Both the position numbers and the translations under genes were made by a program. A DNA stretch of 64,000 nucleotides from Bartonella sp. B1099 (GTDB lineage Bacteria; Pseudomonadota; Alphaproteobacteria; Rhizobiales; Rhizobiaceae). Shown piece after piece: positions 51,500 through 61,645 of this stretch. The notes beneath the pieces are model-generated. The model ran no database searches. It saw only the letters and a program-made list of their open reading frames with translations, and was not told the origin of the DNA. Numbering within the stretch: position 1 is the first letter of the stretch; every line of letters begins with the position of its first letter. Location: the NCBI RefSeq assembly GCF_944801835.1, contig NZ_CALYLN010000001.1, forward strand, positions 124,001 through 188,000, given 5' to 3'.

Positions 51500-52243
51500 T
51501 CAATCCATCGACCAATCCCCCACGGTAGCATTAAAAAGAGCCAAAGCAGCAACAGCTGCAGTATCAGCGCGTAAAATGCGTGGACCTAATGATATTGAAA
51601 CCACAAAAGGATGTTTTTTTAAAAAGCTCCGCTCTTCTTCACTAAATCCACCTTCTGGTCCAATGAGAACACCAGGTGTTGTAACATCACGCTTTTTAAA
51701 AGAAGATAATGGATTATGCGATTGATGCTCTTCATCACAAAAGAACAAAGGCTGCGTCTCATCCCAACGTGCTAAAAGCTCTGCTAACGATAGAGCCGAT
51801 ACGCATTCAGGGAGGGATAAGATACCACATTGTTCAGAAGCTTCAATAACATTGGCTTTCATACGCGCCATATTGATACGCGTAACCTGTGTATGATGCG
51901 TTATAACAGGCTGCAAAACCGATACCCCCATTTCAACAGCTTTCTGCACCATATAATCCAACCGCGCGTTTTTGAGTGGAGCAAAGCAATAAATAAGATT
52001 AGAATGCGTCGTTTGTAATCTTTCTTGATGAATAAGCTGAACTAAAACAAATTTTTTTTTAACAATAATAAGTTTAGCAAGCCATTCACCATCCTGTCCA
52101 TTAAAAAGTAGAATTTCTGCTCCTTCTTTCATCCGCAAAACATGCACAAGATAAGAAGCTTGTGCTCCTTCTATCTTTATTTCTTCATTCAAAGCCAATG
52201 TCTGTCGGATAAATAATCTTTTAAGTTTATAGTTTATGCGCAT
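51500..52243 (-). CDS. rsmE: 16S rRNA m3U1498 methyltransferase
   Basis: This 247-residue SPOUT methyltransferase has an N-terminal PUA-like domain (KRLFIRQTLALNEEI, HVLRMKEGAEILLFNG) and a C-terminal knot with LIGPEGGFSEEE and SLGPRILRADTAAVAALALF, both diagnostic for RsmE. It methylates U1498 of 16S rRNA in the assembled 30S subunit. It probably shares a transcript with gshA. Confidence 0.95.
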   Translation of the reverse strand: MRINYKLKRLFIRQTLALNEEIKIEGAQASYLVHVLRMKEGAEILLFNGQDGEWLAKLIIVKKKFVLVQLIHQERLQTTHSNLIYCFAPLKNARLDYMVQKAVEMGVSVLQPVITHHTQVTRINMARMKANVIEASEQCGILSLPECVSALSLAELLARWDETQPLFFCDEEHQSHNPLSSFKKRDVTTPGVLIGPEGGFSEEERSFLKKHPFVVSISLGPRILRADTAAVAALALFNATVGDWSMD

Positions 52244-52476
52244 AAAATCTTGCCAATGCTTACTATCGTCATCAAGAAATGAAGAAAAAGATATAACAAA
52301 AAGAAAAAAATATATCTATAGAACTATAATATATTAAAGAATTATAGAGTTTTTTTAACTTTATGAGATAATGATAGGAACCAATAGATCGTTAAGTGAT
52401 TCTGCTTTCATACAAGTTTAAATAATACACCATTCATCTCTGCATTCAGTCATTCATGCATCAGTGGAGGAAAGAT

Positions 52477-52620
52477 ATGTCTGCTAAAAAAGCTACAATT
52501 ATTACGATTACAACCCTCTTAGCCTTTATTTTGATTACAGTGGGTATTGGTTCTGTTGGAGCAGATGGAAAGCATGCAGTGACCCAAGATGGATATGGTA
52601 TTTCTTCTCAGATTCAATAA
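52477..52620 (+). CDS. Small single-pass membrane or secreted protein (47 residues)
   Basis: ATG at 52477 with GGAGG six bases upstream (52466-52470) opens a frame of 47 codons ending in TAA. The protein has a short basic start (SAKKA), one 20-residue helix (TIITITTLLAFILITVGIGS) and a polar tail (ADGKHAVTQDGYGISSQ). A signal-peptide-like cut after SVGA is conceivable. The strong ribosome binding site, clean helix and a non-AT-biased tail make this a credible gene in a spacer that otherwise looks empty. I recognise no family. Confidence 0.65.
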   Translation: MSAKKATIITITTLLAFILITVGIGSVGADGKHAVTQDGYGISSQIQ

Positions 52621-52939
52621 GTGCTGGCTGATATGCCCTGAACATTTTAAGGCAACAAAATATTTTGTAGCAATTTTCTAAGATCTGCACGCATATTATG
52701 ACTCTCCTGTATTTGAAAGATTACATAAAAAGGTGTTTTTTATTCCTCTCTTAAATTGTTTATCTACATAACAACTGCATTTATGTGACAAAGAGGAAGA
52801 TTCTTAGTCTCATCACGAATAGAAAGTAAGAGAATCTTATGATCTTGAAATCTCTTATTTAAATTTAAAAACGACTTTAAATTGCAAAGAGACGAATTAT
52901 TATTATAGAATAGAGTGTTATGCAGATGAAAAACAATGC
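52621..52939. other. Spacer between the 47-residue gene and the AsmA-family gene
   Basis: This 319-base spacer lies between convergent genes. It contains a perfect 14-base palindrome, ACAAAATATTTTGT (52655-52668), 35 bases after the small gene; it has no T-run after it, so it could be a binding site or a weak terminator. No gene is visible. Confidence 0.4.
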
Positions 52940-54820
52940 TCAATCTGTGTCAATATCTTTTGTAACCAAAAAATTACCATGATCTTGTCCTTTAGAGCTC
53001 AGAGAGAATGTAAAAGGCCATGCAAGGCTGTTAGCAAGACATTGGACATCTTTACATAAAGTTTCTGATCTATGATTTTTGCGCAATTGTGCGTGTAATA
53101 TCAGTTCATTCTGCTGTCCTTGAGCAAGAGCAGTTGTAACAGCCCCCTGTATGGATAAACTCAAGTCTGCTGTACACATCAATGACTCTGTCACTTTCAT
53201 CACAGCTGCTGAAAAGCTTGTCTGAATATCCCAGTGATCAAAACTTGTGGAGAGAGAATCATTATTGGTTAAAAGAAATTGTTGTTTGCTTGAAAGTTGT
53301 GTTTGTAATTCATTCAAATCATACCCTAAGAGCCGCCCAGAAGACATCTTTAGTGTTAATCCACCCTGCATTTTTGTAAAAACTTCCATCCAAGAACCCG
53401 CAAGTGTTTGTATCGTTGCAGTAAAATTTGCTTTGCTCTGTACAAATGGAATAAATCCTAAGGCTTCTAAAACCTCCTGCGTATCAATGGAAGCCCCTGA
53501 AATATTTCCTCCAATACGTATTTTCTGCCCAGTAGGCATAACTTCAATAGTACTTTGAACGGATCCACCCCAAATATTTGCATGTCCAAGATCAAAAATC
53601 CCATGCCCCTTTTTTATTTGTATTGCAGCAGCTAAATTTGTAAGTGAAATATTTTCTATTTTGGCTTGTGGTGCAGAAAGTCGTATATCCACCCCAATAC
53701 GATCAAAAGGCGCCATATCAAAGAATGAATTTTCCTTTTTAACCCGAAAAAACATTGAACACAAAAGATTAAGGTCTAGATTATCAAATGCTAAAGAGCC
53801 CATGATATTTGGTACATAATCTTGAAAATCAAGTTCCAAAGCCCCACGTGCATTGGCTTTCCCCACCGTAAATGCAACATTGTTCATTTGGATATGCATG
53901 GGCCGCGCTAAAAAATGAGATTCCCATACAATAGGGGCCTTTAATCTATATCCCCAAAACTGATTCTCTCCAATCCAAGACAATGTCTGATTCCATCCCG
54001 GAGAACGCATCGACACCTTTCCGTCAAAAATATAATATTCAGATAACCTAGCCTGTCCTGTAAAAGTTATTCCCCCACGTACAGAATTGAGGCTTGCCTT
54101 AATCTGGCTTTTTCCTCCTGCCAAAAGCAACAATGCTTGAGAAGCATCAATTGACAATTTTGTAAATTCTCCACGCCAACGAGCATCTACACGCAACCGT
54201 ACTTCCTTAGTCGATTCTGGCCAATCTAAAGTCGCATTTAATCCTGTTATTTTTTCTGCTATTCCTGAAAGACTATCATGATATACAAGAGAACCATTTT
54301 CAATGACAACCCGCCCAAAAGGTTGTTTTAAAAGATGTTCTATCTCTGGATGATCAGGGTTGTGTTTTAATATTTCACGTGCTTTGCGTATGGCTAACCC
54401 TAAAGTACCTTGTGAGCGAGAAAATCGATCAAAAAAATCTGCCATTGTTTTAACGGGCTTTTTCATAACAAATTGAGGACGCATAATCCGCGTTTCTGAA
54501 AAAGAAACACGCCCCCAAAGAAGGTCGACGACAGAAAGATCAACTTCTATGGATTCAGCTTCCATGAGCGGCGCAACATCATCCATTTTTGATGATAAAG
54601 TAACACCGGAAAGCCACGCTTTAGGATAAGGAAAAAGATTCAACCGCGGTGGATCGCGCAATTGCACCTTATACCCCGTCCATGCACTCAACTCTTGCGC
54701 TAAACGAACACGAATCATATCCGTAGAGATAAGATACGGTAAAACGAGAATCCCCACCCCAAATAAAAAGATAATTGTAATAAAAATTCCGCTCAAAAAT
54801 TTTATTATTCTGATGCGCAC
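52940..54820 (-). CDS. AsmA family protein
   Basis: This 626-residue envelope protein has an N-terminal membrane helix (FLSGIFITIIFLFGVGILVLPYLI, about 9-32), then the AsmA N-terminal domain (GYKVQLRDPPRLNLFPYPKAWLSGVTL) and a large periplasmic beta-rich region with the AsmA C-terminal segment (GSWMEVFTKMQGGLTLKMSSGRLLGYDLN). AsmA-like proteins are bridge-type lipid transfer or outer-membrane homeostasis factors. The start is GTG with GAGGG five bases ahead. It stands alone. A second, more distant AsmA-style protein is at 37727-39433. Confidence 0.88.
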   Translation of the reverse strand: MRIRIIKFLSGIFITIIFLFGVGILVLPYLISTDMIRVRLAQELSAWTGYKVQLRDPPRLNLFPYPKAWLSGVTLSSKMDDVAPLMEAESIEVDLSVVDLLWGRVSFSETRIMRPQFVMKKPVKTMADFFDRFSRSQGTLGLAIRKAREILKHNPDHPEIEHLLKQPFGRVVIENGSLVYHDSLSGIAEKITGLNATLDWPESTKEVRLRVDARWRGEFTKLSIDASQALLLLAGGKSQIKASLNSVRGGITFTGQARLSEYYIFDGKVSMRSPGWNQTLSWIGENQFWGYRLKAPIVWESHFLARPMHIQMNNVAFTVGKANARGALELDFQDYVPNIMGSLAFDNLDLNLLCSMFFRVKKENSFFDMAPFDRIGVDIRLSAPQAKIENISLTNLAAAIQIKKGHGIFDLGHANIWGGSVQSTIEVMPTGQKIRIGGNISGASIDTQEVLEALGFIPFVQSKANFTATIQTLAGSWMEVFTKMQGGLTLKMSSGRLLGYDLNELQTQLSSKQQFLLTNNDSLSTSFDHWDIQTSFSAAVMKVTESLMCTADLSLSIQGAVTTALAQGQQNELILHAQLRKNHRSETLCKDVQCLANSLAWPFTFSLSSKGQDHGNFLVTKDIDTD

Positions 54821-55140
54821 AATATCCCTCTACACATATTCCCCTAGTAACAGATTAAAAACAAACTTAAATAATCGTTAAAAGACTTCTTATACCCCCT
54901 ATAATTCACCATATCCATTTTGTATTTTCATTATTTTTGTTCTTTATCCAAAGTTTATTTAAACAGCAATATTGTTGCTTCTTCATAAAGCAATTATTTA
55001 AATGTCTTCTAAAACTATAAATCCACAACATTATCAAACCATTCTTACTGTTCCCCTATGAATATTGCTATAAAACTCTATCGTATTATTAGAAAATGCT
55101 TTACAAGAAAACAAACAGCCTTACCGAAAGGATCTCTCTC
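54821..55140. other. Divergent spacer between the AsmA-family gene and folD
   Basis: This 320-base AT-rich region separates divergent genes and should contain both promoters. The folD ribosome binding site AAAGGA is near 55126-55131. No other feature is visible. Confidence 0.45.
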
Positions 55141-56040
55141 ATGAATAATATTATTGACGGAAAAAAACTTGCTGAAGAGATTATTGTAAAAGTTAAGGCT
55201 GAAACCACAAAACTCCGCAATAACTATAATATACAACCTAGTATCGCTGTCATTATCGTTGGGGACGATCCTGCAAGTCAAGTCTATGTCTCCTCAAAAA
55301 ACAAAAAAGCTGAAGAATGTGGGTTTCTTTCAATTAAACATGTCATTTCCAAAGAAACGCAAGAAAAAGAGCTTCTTCAACTTATTGCAACATTAAATTC
55401 TGATCCAAAAATTCATGGTATTTTGGTACAGCTACCTCTTCCCGCCCACATCAATACAAACCGCATAACACAAGCCGTTGCTTTTCAAAAAGATGTTGAT
55501 GGCTTTCATTATGTCAATGTAGGAAAACTCGCAGCAAATGCACTTGACGATGCTATTATTCCCTGTACACCAGCTGGTGCTATGATGATGATTGAACAAC
55601 ACTGTGGGCGCGATTTATCTGGACTGGATGCTGTTGTTGTTGGACGCTCTAATATTGTTGGAAAACCTATGGCTGCTCTTTTAACAGCAGCCAATGCTAC
55701 TGTGACAATTGCCCATAGCCGTACCCGTGACCTTGATGATGTATGTCGGAGCGCCGATATTCTCGTAGCGGCTGTAGGCCGCCCACAAATGATTAAAAAA
55801 GACTGGGTGAAAAATGGTGCTATTGTTATTGATGTTGGTATTAACCGCATTGCCGAACCAGAAAAAGGTGTAGGAAAAACGCGTCTTGTTGGGGATGTCG
55901 ATTTTGAAAATGTAAAAGAAAAAGCTGCTGCAATTACCCCTGTTCCAGGAGGTGTTGGCCCCATGACAATTGCTATGCTTATGGTTAATACACTCAAAAC
56001 CACTGCCCGATTACACAATCTTCCTATACCAAAATTCTAA
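55141..56040 (+). CDS. folD: Methylenetetrahydrofolate dehydrogenase/methenyltetrahydrofolate cyclohydrolase
   Basis: This 299-residue bifunctional enzyme interconverts methylene-, methenyl- and formyl-tetrahydrofolate. Motifs are [14 protein letters not shown] (catalytic Lys region), [27 protein letters not shown], and the NADP site [32 protein letters not shown] closes the protein. The ATG at 55141 (MNNIIDGKK) is right for the family; an ATG 45 bases earlier is not. It is convergent with edd. Confidence 0.97.
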   Translation: MNNIIDGKKLAEEIIVKVKAETTKLRNNYNIQPSIAVIIVGDDPASQVYVSSKNKKAEECGFLSIKHVISKETQEKELLQLIATLNSDPKIHGILVQLPLPAHINTNRITQAVAFQKDVDGFHYVNVGKLAANALDDAIIPCTPAGAMMMIEQHCGRDLSGLDAVVVGRSNIVGKPMAALLTAANATVTIAHSRTRDLDDVCRSADILVAAVGRPQMIKKDWVKNGAIVIDVGINRIAEPEKGVGKTRLVGDVDFENVKEKAAAITPVPGGVGPMTIAMLMVNTLKTTARLHNLPIPKF

Positions 56041-56105
56041 AAATTTTAACAATCATTGTACATGACTTCATTGCGCATGGTTCACTTTGTTTCTTTTTGC
56101 ATTTC

Positions 56106-57929
56106 TCATGTCATAAAAACAGATGCCCCTTGATCTGCGCGATTAACTGATTGACGGAAAACACGAAAGAGTTCGCGTCCAACGCCCTGTTCATTTTTTG
56201 AAAGATCAGGAGGTGTAACTGTTCGCGCGTTAAATTTTGCTAAATCCTCTAAAAGAGTTAATTTACCCCCATGAACATCGAGGAAAACAATGTCACCATC
56301 TTGCAACCGCGCAATGGGACCATTATCCAAAGCTTCTGGTGTCACATGGATGGCAGCGGGAATTTTTCCTGATGCTCCGGACATACGGCCATCCGTTATC
56401 AATGCTATCCTTTGACCGCGATCTTGTAAAACACCTAAAATAGTGGTTAATTTATGAAGCTCTGGCATCCCATTGGCTTTTGGTCCTTGGTAGCGAATAA
56501 CAGCGATAAAATCTTTATCATGCAACGCTCCAGATTGAAAAGATTTTTGGAGCTCCTCTTGATCATTAAAGACAAGGACTGGTGCTTTAATCTGCCAATA
56601 TTCTGGTTTTACAGATGAAACTTTTATAATAGCTGTTCCCAAATCTCCCGATAAAACACGAAGACCACCGTCAGGCTGAAATGGCTTTTTCCACCCTGCT
56701 AACACCTTATGATCACCACTCTCCTTGAGAGCCGGTTCACGCACCACACAACCATCAGCAGAAAGCTTTGCTTCAATGGCATAAGCATTGAGATCTTTAC
56801 CAAAAACTGTAGAAACATCTTCATGTACTAAACCGGCCTCAATAAGCTCACGAATAATAAATCCTATTCCCCCTGCTGCATGAAAATGATTGATATCAGC
56901 CAAACCATTCGGATAAATTCGTGCTAAAAGAGGTACATGGCATGAAATTTCTGCAATATCACGCCACGTCAATTGAATACCGCAAGCCGCAGCTATAGCC
57001 ATCAAATGTATCGTATGATTGGTAGAACCTCCTGTTGCATTTAATCCTACAATGGCATTCACAAAAGAACGCTCATCGATGATCATACCAAGTGGTCTAT
57101 AATGATCACCAAGATCTGTCATTTCAAGTACACGCTTTGTCGCTTCTTTTGTTAGAGCATCACGCAACGGTGTATTTGCATTGACAAAAGAAGCTCCCGG
57201 CATATGTAGCCCCATCATCTCCAGTATCACCTGATTTGAGTTAGCAGTCCCGTAAAATGTACATGTTCCTGGTCCATGATAAGAACGAGCTTCTGATTCC
57301 AACAAGGTTTGGCGATCTATTTTATTTTCCGCGTAAAGTTGACGTATTTTTGCTTTTTCATCATTCCCTTGACCCGTTGTCATAGGACCAGCAGGTATAA
57401 AAATTCCTGGTAAGTGACCAAATGTTAGTGCACCGATCAATAAACCGGGGACGATTTTATCACACACCCCAAGATACAATGCTGCATCAAAGACATCGTG
57501 TGATAAGCTTATCGCTGTCGCCATTGCAATCACTTCACGCGAAAAAAGGGAAAGCTCCATCCCCGCATTCCCCTGCGTAACACCATCACACATCGCAGGA
57601 ACACCTCCTGCTACCTGCGCAACACCACCAACCATACGAGCTGCTTCTTTAATTAAATGAGGAAACTTTTCAAAAGGTTGATGTGCTGAAAGTATATCGT
57701 TATATGCCGTGATAATACCAATATTTCCAACGATATTTCCCTTCAAACGCTCTTTGTCTATTGCTCCACAAGCAGCAAAATCATGAGCCTGATTAGCGCA
57801 TCCCAAAAAACTCCGCTTGGGTCGATGGCTTTGTGCGTTCGCGATGCGCTCTAAATAAATTTCTCGTGTAGGTAGAGAGCGTTCATAAATCCTTCGTGTA
57901 ACTGTGGCAATTATCTTGGAAAGTGCCAT
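56106..57929 (-). CDS. edd: 6-phosphogluconate dehydratase
   Basis: This 607-residue iron-sulfur dehydratase of the IlvD/Edd family turns 6-phosphogluconate into 2-keto-3-deoxy-6-phosphogluconate, the first dedicated Entner-Doudoroff step. Cluster cysteines lie in [32 protein letters not shown] and [14 protein letters not shown], and the C-terminal [23 protein letters not shown] is diagnostic. It is the last gene of the zwf-pgl-edd set. KDPG aldolase (eda) does not follow it in this window. Confidence 0.96.
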   Translation of the reverse strand: MALSKIIATVTRRIYERSLPTREIYLERIANAQSHRPKRSFLGCANQAHDFAACGAIDKERLKGNIVGNIGIITAYNDILSAHQPFEKFPHLIKEAARMVGGVAQVAGGVPAMCDGVTQGNAGMELSLFSREVIAMATAISLSHDVFDAALYLGVCDKIVPGLLIGALTFGHLPGIFIPAGPMTTGQGNDEKAKIRQLYAENKIDRQTLLESEARSYHGPGTCTFYGTANSNQVILEMMGLHMPGASFVNANTPLRDALTKEATKRVLEMTDLGDHYRPLGMIIDERSFVNAIVGLNATGGSTNHTIHLMAIAAACGIQLTWRDIAEISCHVPLLARIYPNGLADINHFHAAGGIGFIIRELIEAGLVHEDVSTVFGKDLNAYAIEAKLSADGCVVREPALKESGDHKVLAGWKKPFQPDGGLRVLSGDLGTAIIKVSSVKPEYWQIKAPVLVFNDQEELQKSFQSGALHDKDFIAVIRYQGPKANGMPELHKLTTILGVLQDRGQRIALITDGRMSGASGKIPAAIHVTPEALDNGPIARLQDGDIVFLDVHGGKLTLLEDLAKFNARTVTPPDLSKNEQGVGRELFRVFRQSVNRADQGASVFMT

Positions 57930-57987
57930 ATTTACTTCCCCCCTTTCATTGTTTCTCTCCCTTATTCATTAAAAAGAGATTGCGTTT

Positions 57988-58740
57988 CTATTCCTCTTGT
58001 CTCTCATGTTCTGATTCACTTATTTCATTTTCTGCAGGTGACCAATAAACCTGCACAAGATGAGGGGAATTACGCAAAATTGCCCGAATCGGCATCTCTA
58101 TTTCAGATCCATCTTGACAAGCTTCTTCAAAACAATCGCGTTTCTGAAAACCTTCAAAATGGAGAATAATACAACGCGATTGCATAATAACTGGCAAAGT
58201 TAGTGAGAGTCTTGGCTCAAAAGCACTCTTGGCATGAAGTGGTAAAACAAGTGCTTGTGTTCGAAGATCAAGGGCTTGCTTTAAACGATCAGCATCAGGA
58301 AAAAAGGAAGCCGTATGTCCATCAATCCCCATTCCTAAAACAATAACATCAAAGGGTTTAGGCAAAGTGTTAACACGACTTGCTGCTGAAAAAGCCGCAA
58401 GTTCAACGGTGCGTGCCTTATGATAAAGTCCTACAAAACGCGCTTTTGCAGCAAAATTTTGTAACAAATAACGCTGTACCATATGTTCATTTGAACGCTC
58501 ATGGTGAGCTGGTACAAAACGCTCATCAACCAAAGTGATGATAATATTTTGCCAGTCAATGTCAGCCTTTGATAAATAATGAAAAAACAATTCTGGTGTT
58601 TTTCCACCAGAAACTGCTAAAATTGCGCGTTTGCGCTCCAGAACAGCTATACTAAGCTCTGCAGCTACACGGTCAGCCAATGCTAAAGCAAGAGTCGTAG
58701 GTGTTTCAAAATTTAAACGGTCAATATTCATTCCATGCAT
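57988..58740 (-). CDS. pgl: 6-phosphogluconolactonase
   Basis: This 250-residue protein of the NagB/DevB fold hydrolyses 6-phosphogluconolactone. Motifs are LAVSGGKTPELFFHYLS (phosphate loop), TLVDERFVPAHHERSNEHM and LGMGIDGHTASFFPDA. It lies between zwf (17-base gap) and edd (58-base gap). The start is ATG at 58740; another in-frame ATG three codons later is possible. Confidence 0.94.
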   Translation of the reverse strand: MHGMNIDRLNFETPTTLALALADRVAAELSIAVLERKRAILAVSGGKTPELFFHYLSKADIDWQNIIITLVDERFVPAHHERSNEHMVQRYLLQNFAAKARFVGLYHKARTVELAAFSAASRVNTLPKPFDVIVLGMGIDGHTASFFPDADRLKQALDLRTQALVLPLHAKSAFEPRLSLTLPVIMQSRCIILHFEGFQKRDCFEEACQDGSEIEMPIRAILRNSPHLVQVYWSPAENEISESEHERQEE

Positions 58741-58757
58741 ACTTACTGCTTATTGCT

Positions 58758-60230
58758 CTAAACTAAATTGTTCCATATACGTCTATCACGTTCCATCAAA
58801 ACTGTTGAAGCAGTCGGTCCCCATGAACCCGCACTATATTCATAAATAGGCTGCTTTATTGCTTGCCACCCCTCAATAATAGGATCAATCCAACGCCAAG
58901 CCGCTTCAACTTCGTCACGACGCATAAAGAGTGTTTGATCTCCGCGAATAACATCCATCAATAAGCGTTCATAAGCATCAGGATTACGTTGAGAAAATGC
59001 AGAGGCAAAACTCATATCCAAGGGGATATGACGAAATCGCATACCACCAGGACCCGGATCCTTAATCATCAACCATTGTTTGACACCTTCATCAGGCTGG
59101 AGACGAATAACAAGCCGATTAGAAAAAATCTCATCCGAATCTACATTAAAAATATTATATGGAATGGATTTGAAAACAACCACAATTTCAGACATTCGCG
59201 TGAACATACGCTTACCAGTTCGCAAATAAAAAGGTGTATCTGCCCAACGCCAATTATTAATCTTAACCTTCAACGCTACAAATGTTTCGCTCTCACTTTC
59301 TCTTCCCAAGTCTTCAAGATAAGATCCCACACGAACACCATTCAATGTACCAGCAACATACTGCCCACGCACAGTATGTTGTTCTACATTATGAATCTCA
59401 AGAGGTGTTAAAGAATGCAAAACTTTCAATTTTTCATCACGCACAGCATTGGCTCTATTCGTAAATGGTACTTCCATCGCCACCAAACAGAGCAATTGCA
59501 ACATATGATTTTGCACCATATCGCGTAGCGCACCTGCACTCTCATAATATTCTGCACGCCCTTCCAAACCTAAAGATTCAGCAACAGTTATCTGAACATG
59601 ATCAATATAATTAGAATTCCATAACGGCTCATAAAGTGTATTCACAAACCGTAATGCCATCAAATTTTGAACAGTTTCCTTGCCAAGATAATGATCAATG
59701 CGAAAGATTTGATCCTCATTAAAAACACTTGCAAATGCATCGTTAAGCGAAACAGCTGTTTTTACATCACGACCGATAGGTTTTTCAATGATAATTCGTG
59801 TTTGTGGTGTTACCAAATTGCTTTTCCCCAACTTCATCGCAATATCAGCAAAAAGCGAAGAACCAACAGCCAAATAAAAAGCTTGAATATCCGCTGAATC
59901 TTGTGACAATACCAGCGCAAGATCTTGCCATCCTCGGTTTGAGGAAACATCAACAGAAATGTAAGTTAAACGTGCAAGAAAACGATGGAGTTCAGTTGAA
60001 TTGAGATCTTTTGGATGAATATGTGTTTCTAAAGACGCACGAACAAAATTTTGATACTCTTCATTATTCCATGCAGAACGTGCAACCCCAATAATACGCG
60101 TGGGCTCATTAAATTGCCCAACACACTGACAATGATAGAGAGCAGGCATAAGTTTGCGTGCTGCTAAGTCACCGTTACCACCAAAAACAATACAATCAAA
60201 GGGAGAAACTGGAATAATTTTACTTACCAT
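58758..60230 (-). CDS. zwf: Glucose-6-phosphate 1-dehydrogenase
   Basis: This 490-residue enzyme oxidises glucose-6-phosphate to the lactone, giving NADPH. The cofactor motif FGGNGDLAARKLMPALY and the active site RIDHYLGKETVQN are intact. It heads zwf-pgl-edd, so glucose-6-phosphate carbon is directed through 6-phosphogluconate. The organism's usual lack of phosphofructokinase (known for Bartonella and relatives) would make this route central, though nothing here shows that directly. Confidence 0.97.
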   Translation of the reverse strand: MVSKIIPVSPFDCIVFGGNGDLAARKLMPALYHCQCVGQFNEPTRIIGVARSAWNNEEYQNFVRASLETHIHPKDLNSTELHRFLARLTYISVDVSSNRGWQDLALVLSQDSADIQAFYLAVGSSLFADIAMKLGKSNLVTPQTRIIIEKPIGRDVKTAVSLNDAFASVFNEDQIFRIDHYLGKETVQNLMALRFVNTLYEPLWNSNYIDHVQITVAESLGLEGRAEYYESAGALRDMVQNHMLQLLCLVAMEVPFTNRANAVRDEKLKVLHSLTPLEIHNVEQHTVRGQYVAGTLNGVRVGSYLEDLGRESESETFVALKVKINNWRWADTPFYLRTGKRMFTRMSEIVVVFKSIPYNIFNVDSDEIFSNRLVIRLQPDEGVKQWLMIKDPGPGGMRFRHIPLDMSFASAFSQRNPDAYERLLMDVIRGDQTLFMRRDEVEAAWRWIDPIIEGWQAIKQPIYEYSAGSWGPTASTVLMERDRRIWNNLV

Positions 60231-60350
60231 GGACTTATTTATTTTTCTATTTGATTATTCAATCCTATATTACTTATAAAAGCTTTTATCATTAAAGCAG
60301 ACAGAACCTAAATAAGCCATTAATTTTCTACATTTCAATCAATGTTTGTG

Positions 60351-61634
60351 TTAAAGACGATCCATTAAAGAAAACCAACGCATTGCTAAAAATATAAGTG
60401 GATAACGCAAAATGCTTCCTCCCGGAAAGGATGAAATCTTTAAGTTCTGAAAATGGGCAAAACGTTCATAATTCCCAGTCAACCATTCTGCGTATAATTT
60501 TCCCATAAAAGGAGCAAGTATAACGCCATGCCCTGAATAACCGCCACAATAAGTCATCTTTGAGAAAAGTTGGCGAACATAAGGCATACGTTCAACCGTG
60601 ATGGCAACGGTTGCCCCCCAACGATGGGTCAAATTAACAGAGTATAATTGAGGATAAATTTCAGCAATTTGCCGTTTTATACGTACATCTAAATTTATAG
60701 GATTCTTATTATTGTAACTTTCTACACCACCAAATAAGAGACGATTATCGATGCTTTTGCGAAAATAACGAACCATAAAACGGGAATCATCAACCGATTC
60801 ACCCCTCATGAGAATTGAACTGTTCTTTGGTAATGGTTCCGTTGCTCCAATATAGGAGCGAATAGAAACAATATTTTTCTGAACAAAATGCTGCAAACCA
60901 AGTTTATACCCGTTCGTTGCGAGTAAAACATGCTCTGCTGTTATACTCCCTTTTTCTGTTATTACGTTCCAATGAGTTCCCTTGCTCTTCACGGTTGTTA
61001 CTTGTGTCTTCTCATAAAGCTTAGCACCAGCATCTTTAGCTCTTTTTGCCAACCCAACAATCAATTTTAAGGGATTTATATGGCCGGTATCCGCATCATA
61101 AATACCACCACAATAAAAAGACGATCCAAGTCGCCTAGATGTTTCAGCCCTATCCATAAAAGTAAGCGCGTGATAGCCATAACGCTGCATCGTCTCAATA
61201 TGCCGTTGATAAGAGAAAAGCTCACGCCTTTTATGGGTCACAGAAAGCTGCCCTACCATAAAATCGCATTGAAAATCAGGCATTGCACATAAAGATAAAA
61301 TATCTCTTTTAGCTTCTTCCGCTAAATCAAATAGCACTTTACTGCGCTCAAAACCATATTTTTTCTCTAACGTTTCGACCCATTGCCGTTGCCCCGTTCC
61401 CAGTTGCCCACCATTTCGGCCTGAAGCACCATCCCCCAAACGTGATGCTTCAAATAAAACAACATCCACTCCAGCGTTCGCTAAATGATAAGCAGCTGAA
61501 AGGCCTGTCAATCCACCCCCAATAATGACCACATCACACCGTCTATCTTCACAAAAAGAAGGATAAGAGGGGCGCTCTTTTAAAGTATCTTCATACCACG
61601 AAATGCCTGGAGAAATCGAATTAGAGCCAATCAT
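60351..61634 (-). CDS. FAD-dependent amine oxidoreductase, DAO family (gamma-glutamylputrescine oxidase-like)
   Basis: The protein has 427 residues. The N-terminal FAD motif is VVIIGGGLTGLSAAYHLANAG, with SGRNGGQLGTGQRQW typical of PuuB/OrdL-type amine oxidases; the C-terminal YCGGYSGHGVILAPFMGKL completes the fold. PuuB oxidises gamma-glutamylputrescine. It follows a glutamine-synthetase-like gene after 11 bases, fitting a gamma-glutamylation route for polyamines or another amine; the substrate is inferred. The ATG at 61634 has GAGG nine bases ahead and is preferred to a TTG five codons earlier. Confidence 0.85.
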   Translation of the reverse strand: MIGSNSISPGISWYEDTLKERPSYPSFCEDRRCDVVIIGGGLTGLSAAYHLANAGVDVVLFEASRLGDGASGRNGGQLGTGQRQWVETLEKKYGFERSKVLFDLAEEAKRDILSLCAMPDFQCDFMVGQLSVTHKRRELFSYQRHIETMQRYGYHALTFMDRAETSRRLGSSFYCGGIYDADTGHINPLKLIVGLAKRAKDAGAKLYEKTQVTTVKSKGTHWNVITEKGSITAEHVLLATNGYKLGLQHFVQKNIVSIRSYIGATEPLPKNSSILMRGESVDDSRFMVRYFRKSIDNRLLFGGVESYNNKNPINLDVRIKRQIAEIYPQLYSVNLTHRWGATVAITVERMPYVRQLFSKMTYCGGYSGHGVILAPFMGKLYAEWLTGNYERFAHFQNLKISSFPGGSILRYPLIFLAMRWFSLMDRL

Positions 61635-61645
61635 CGTGATAAACC

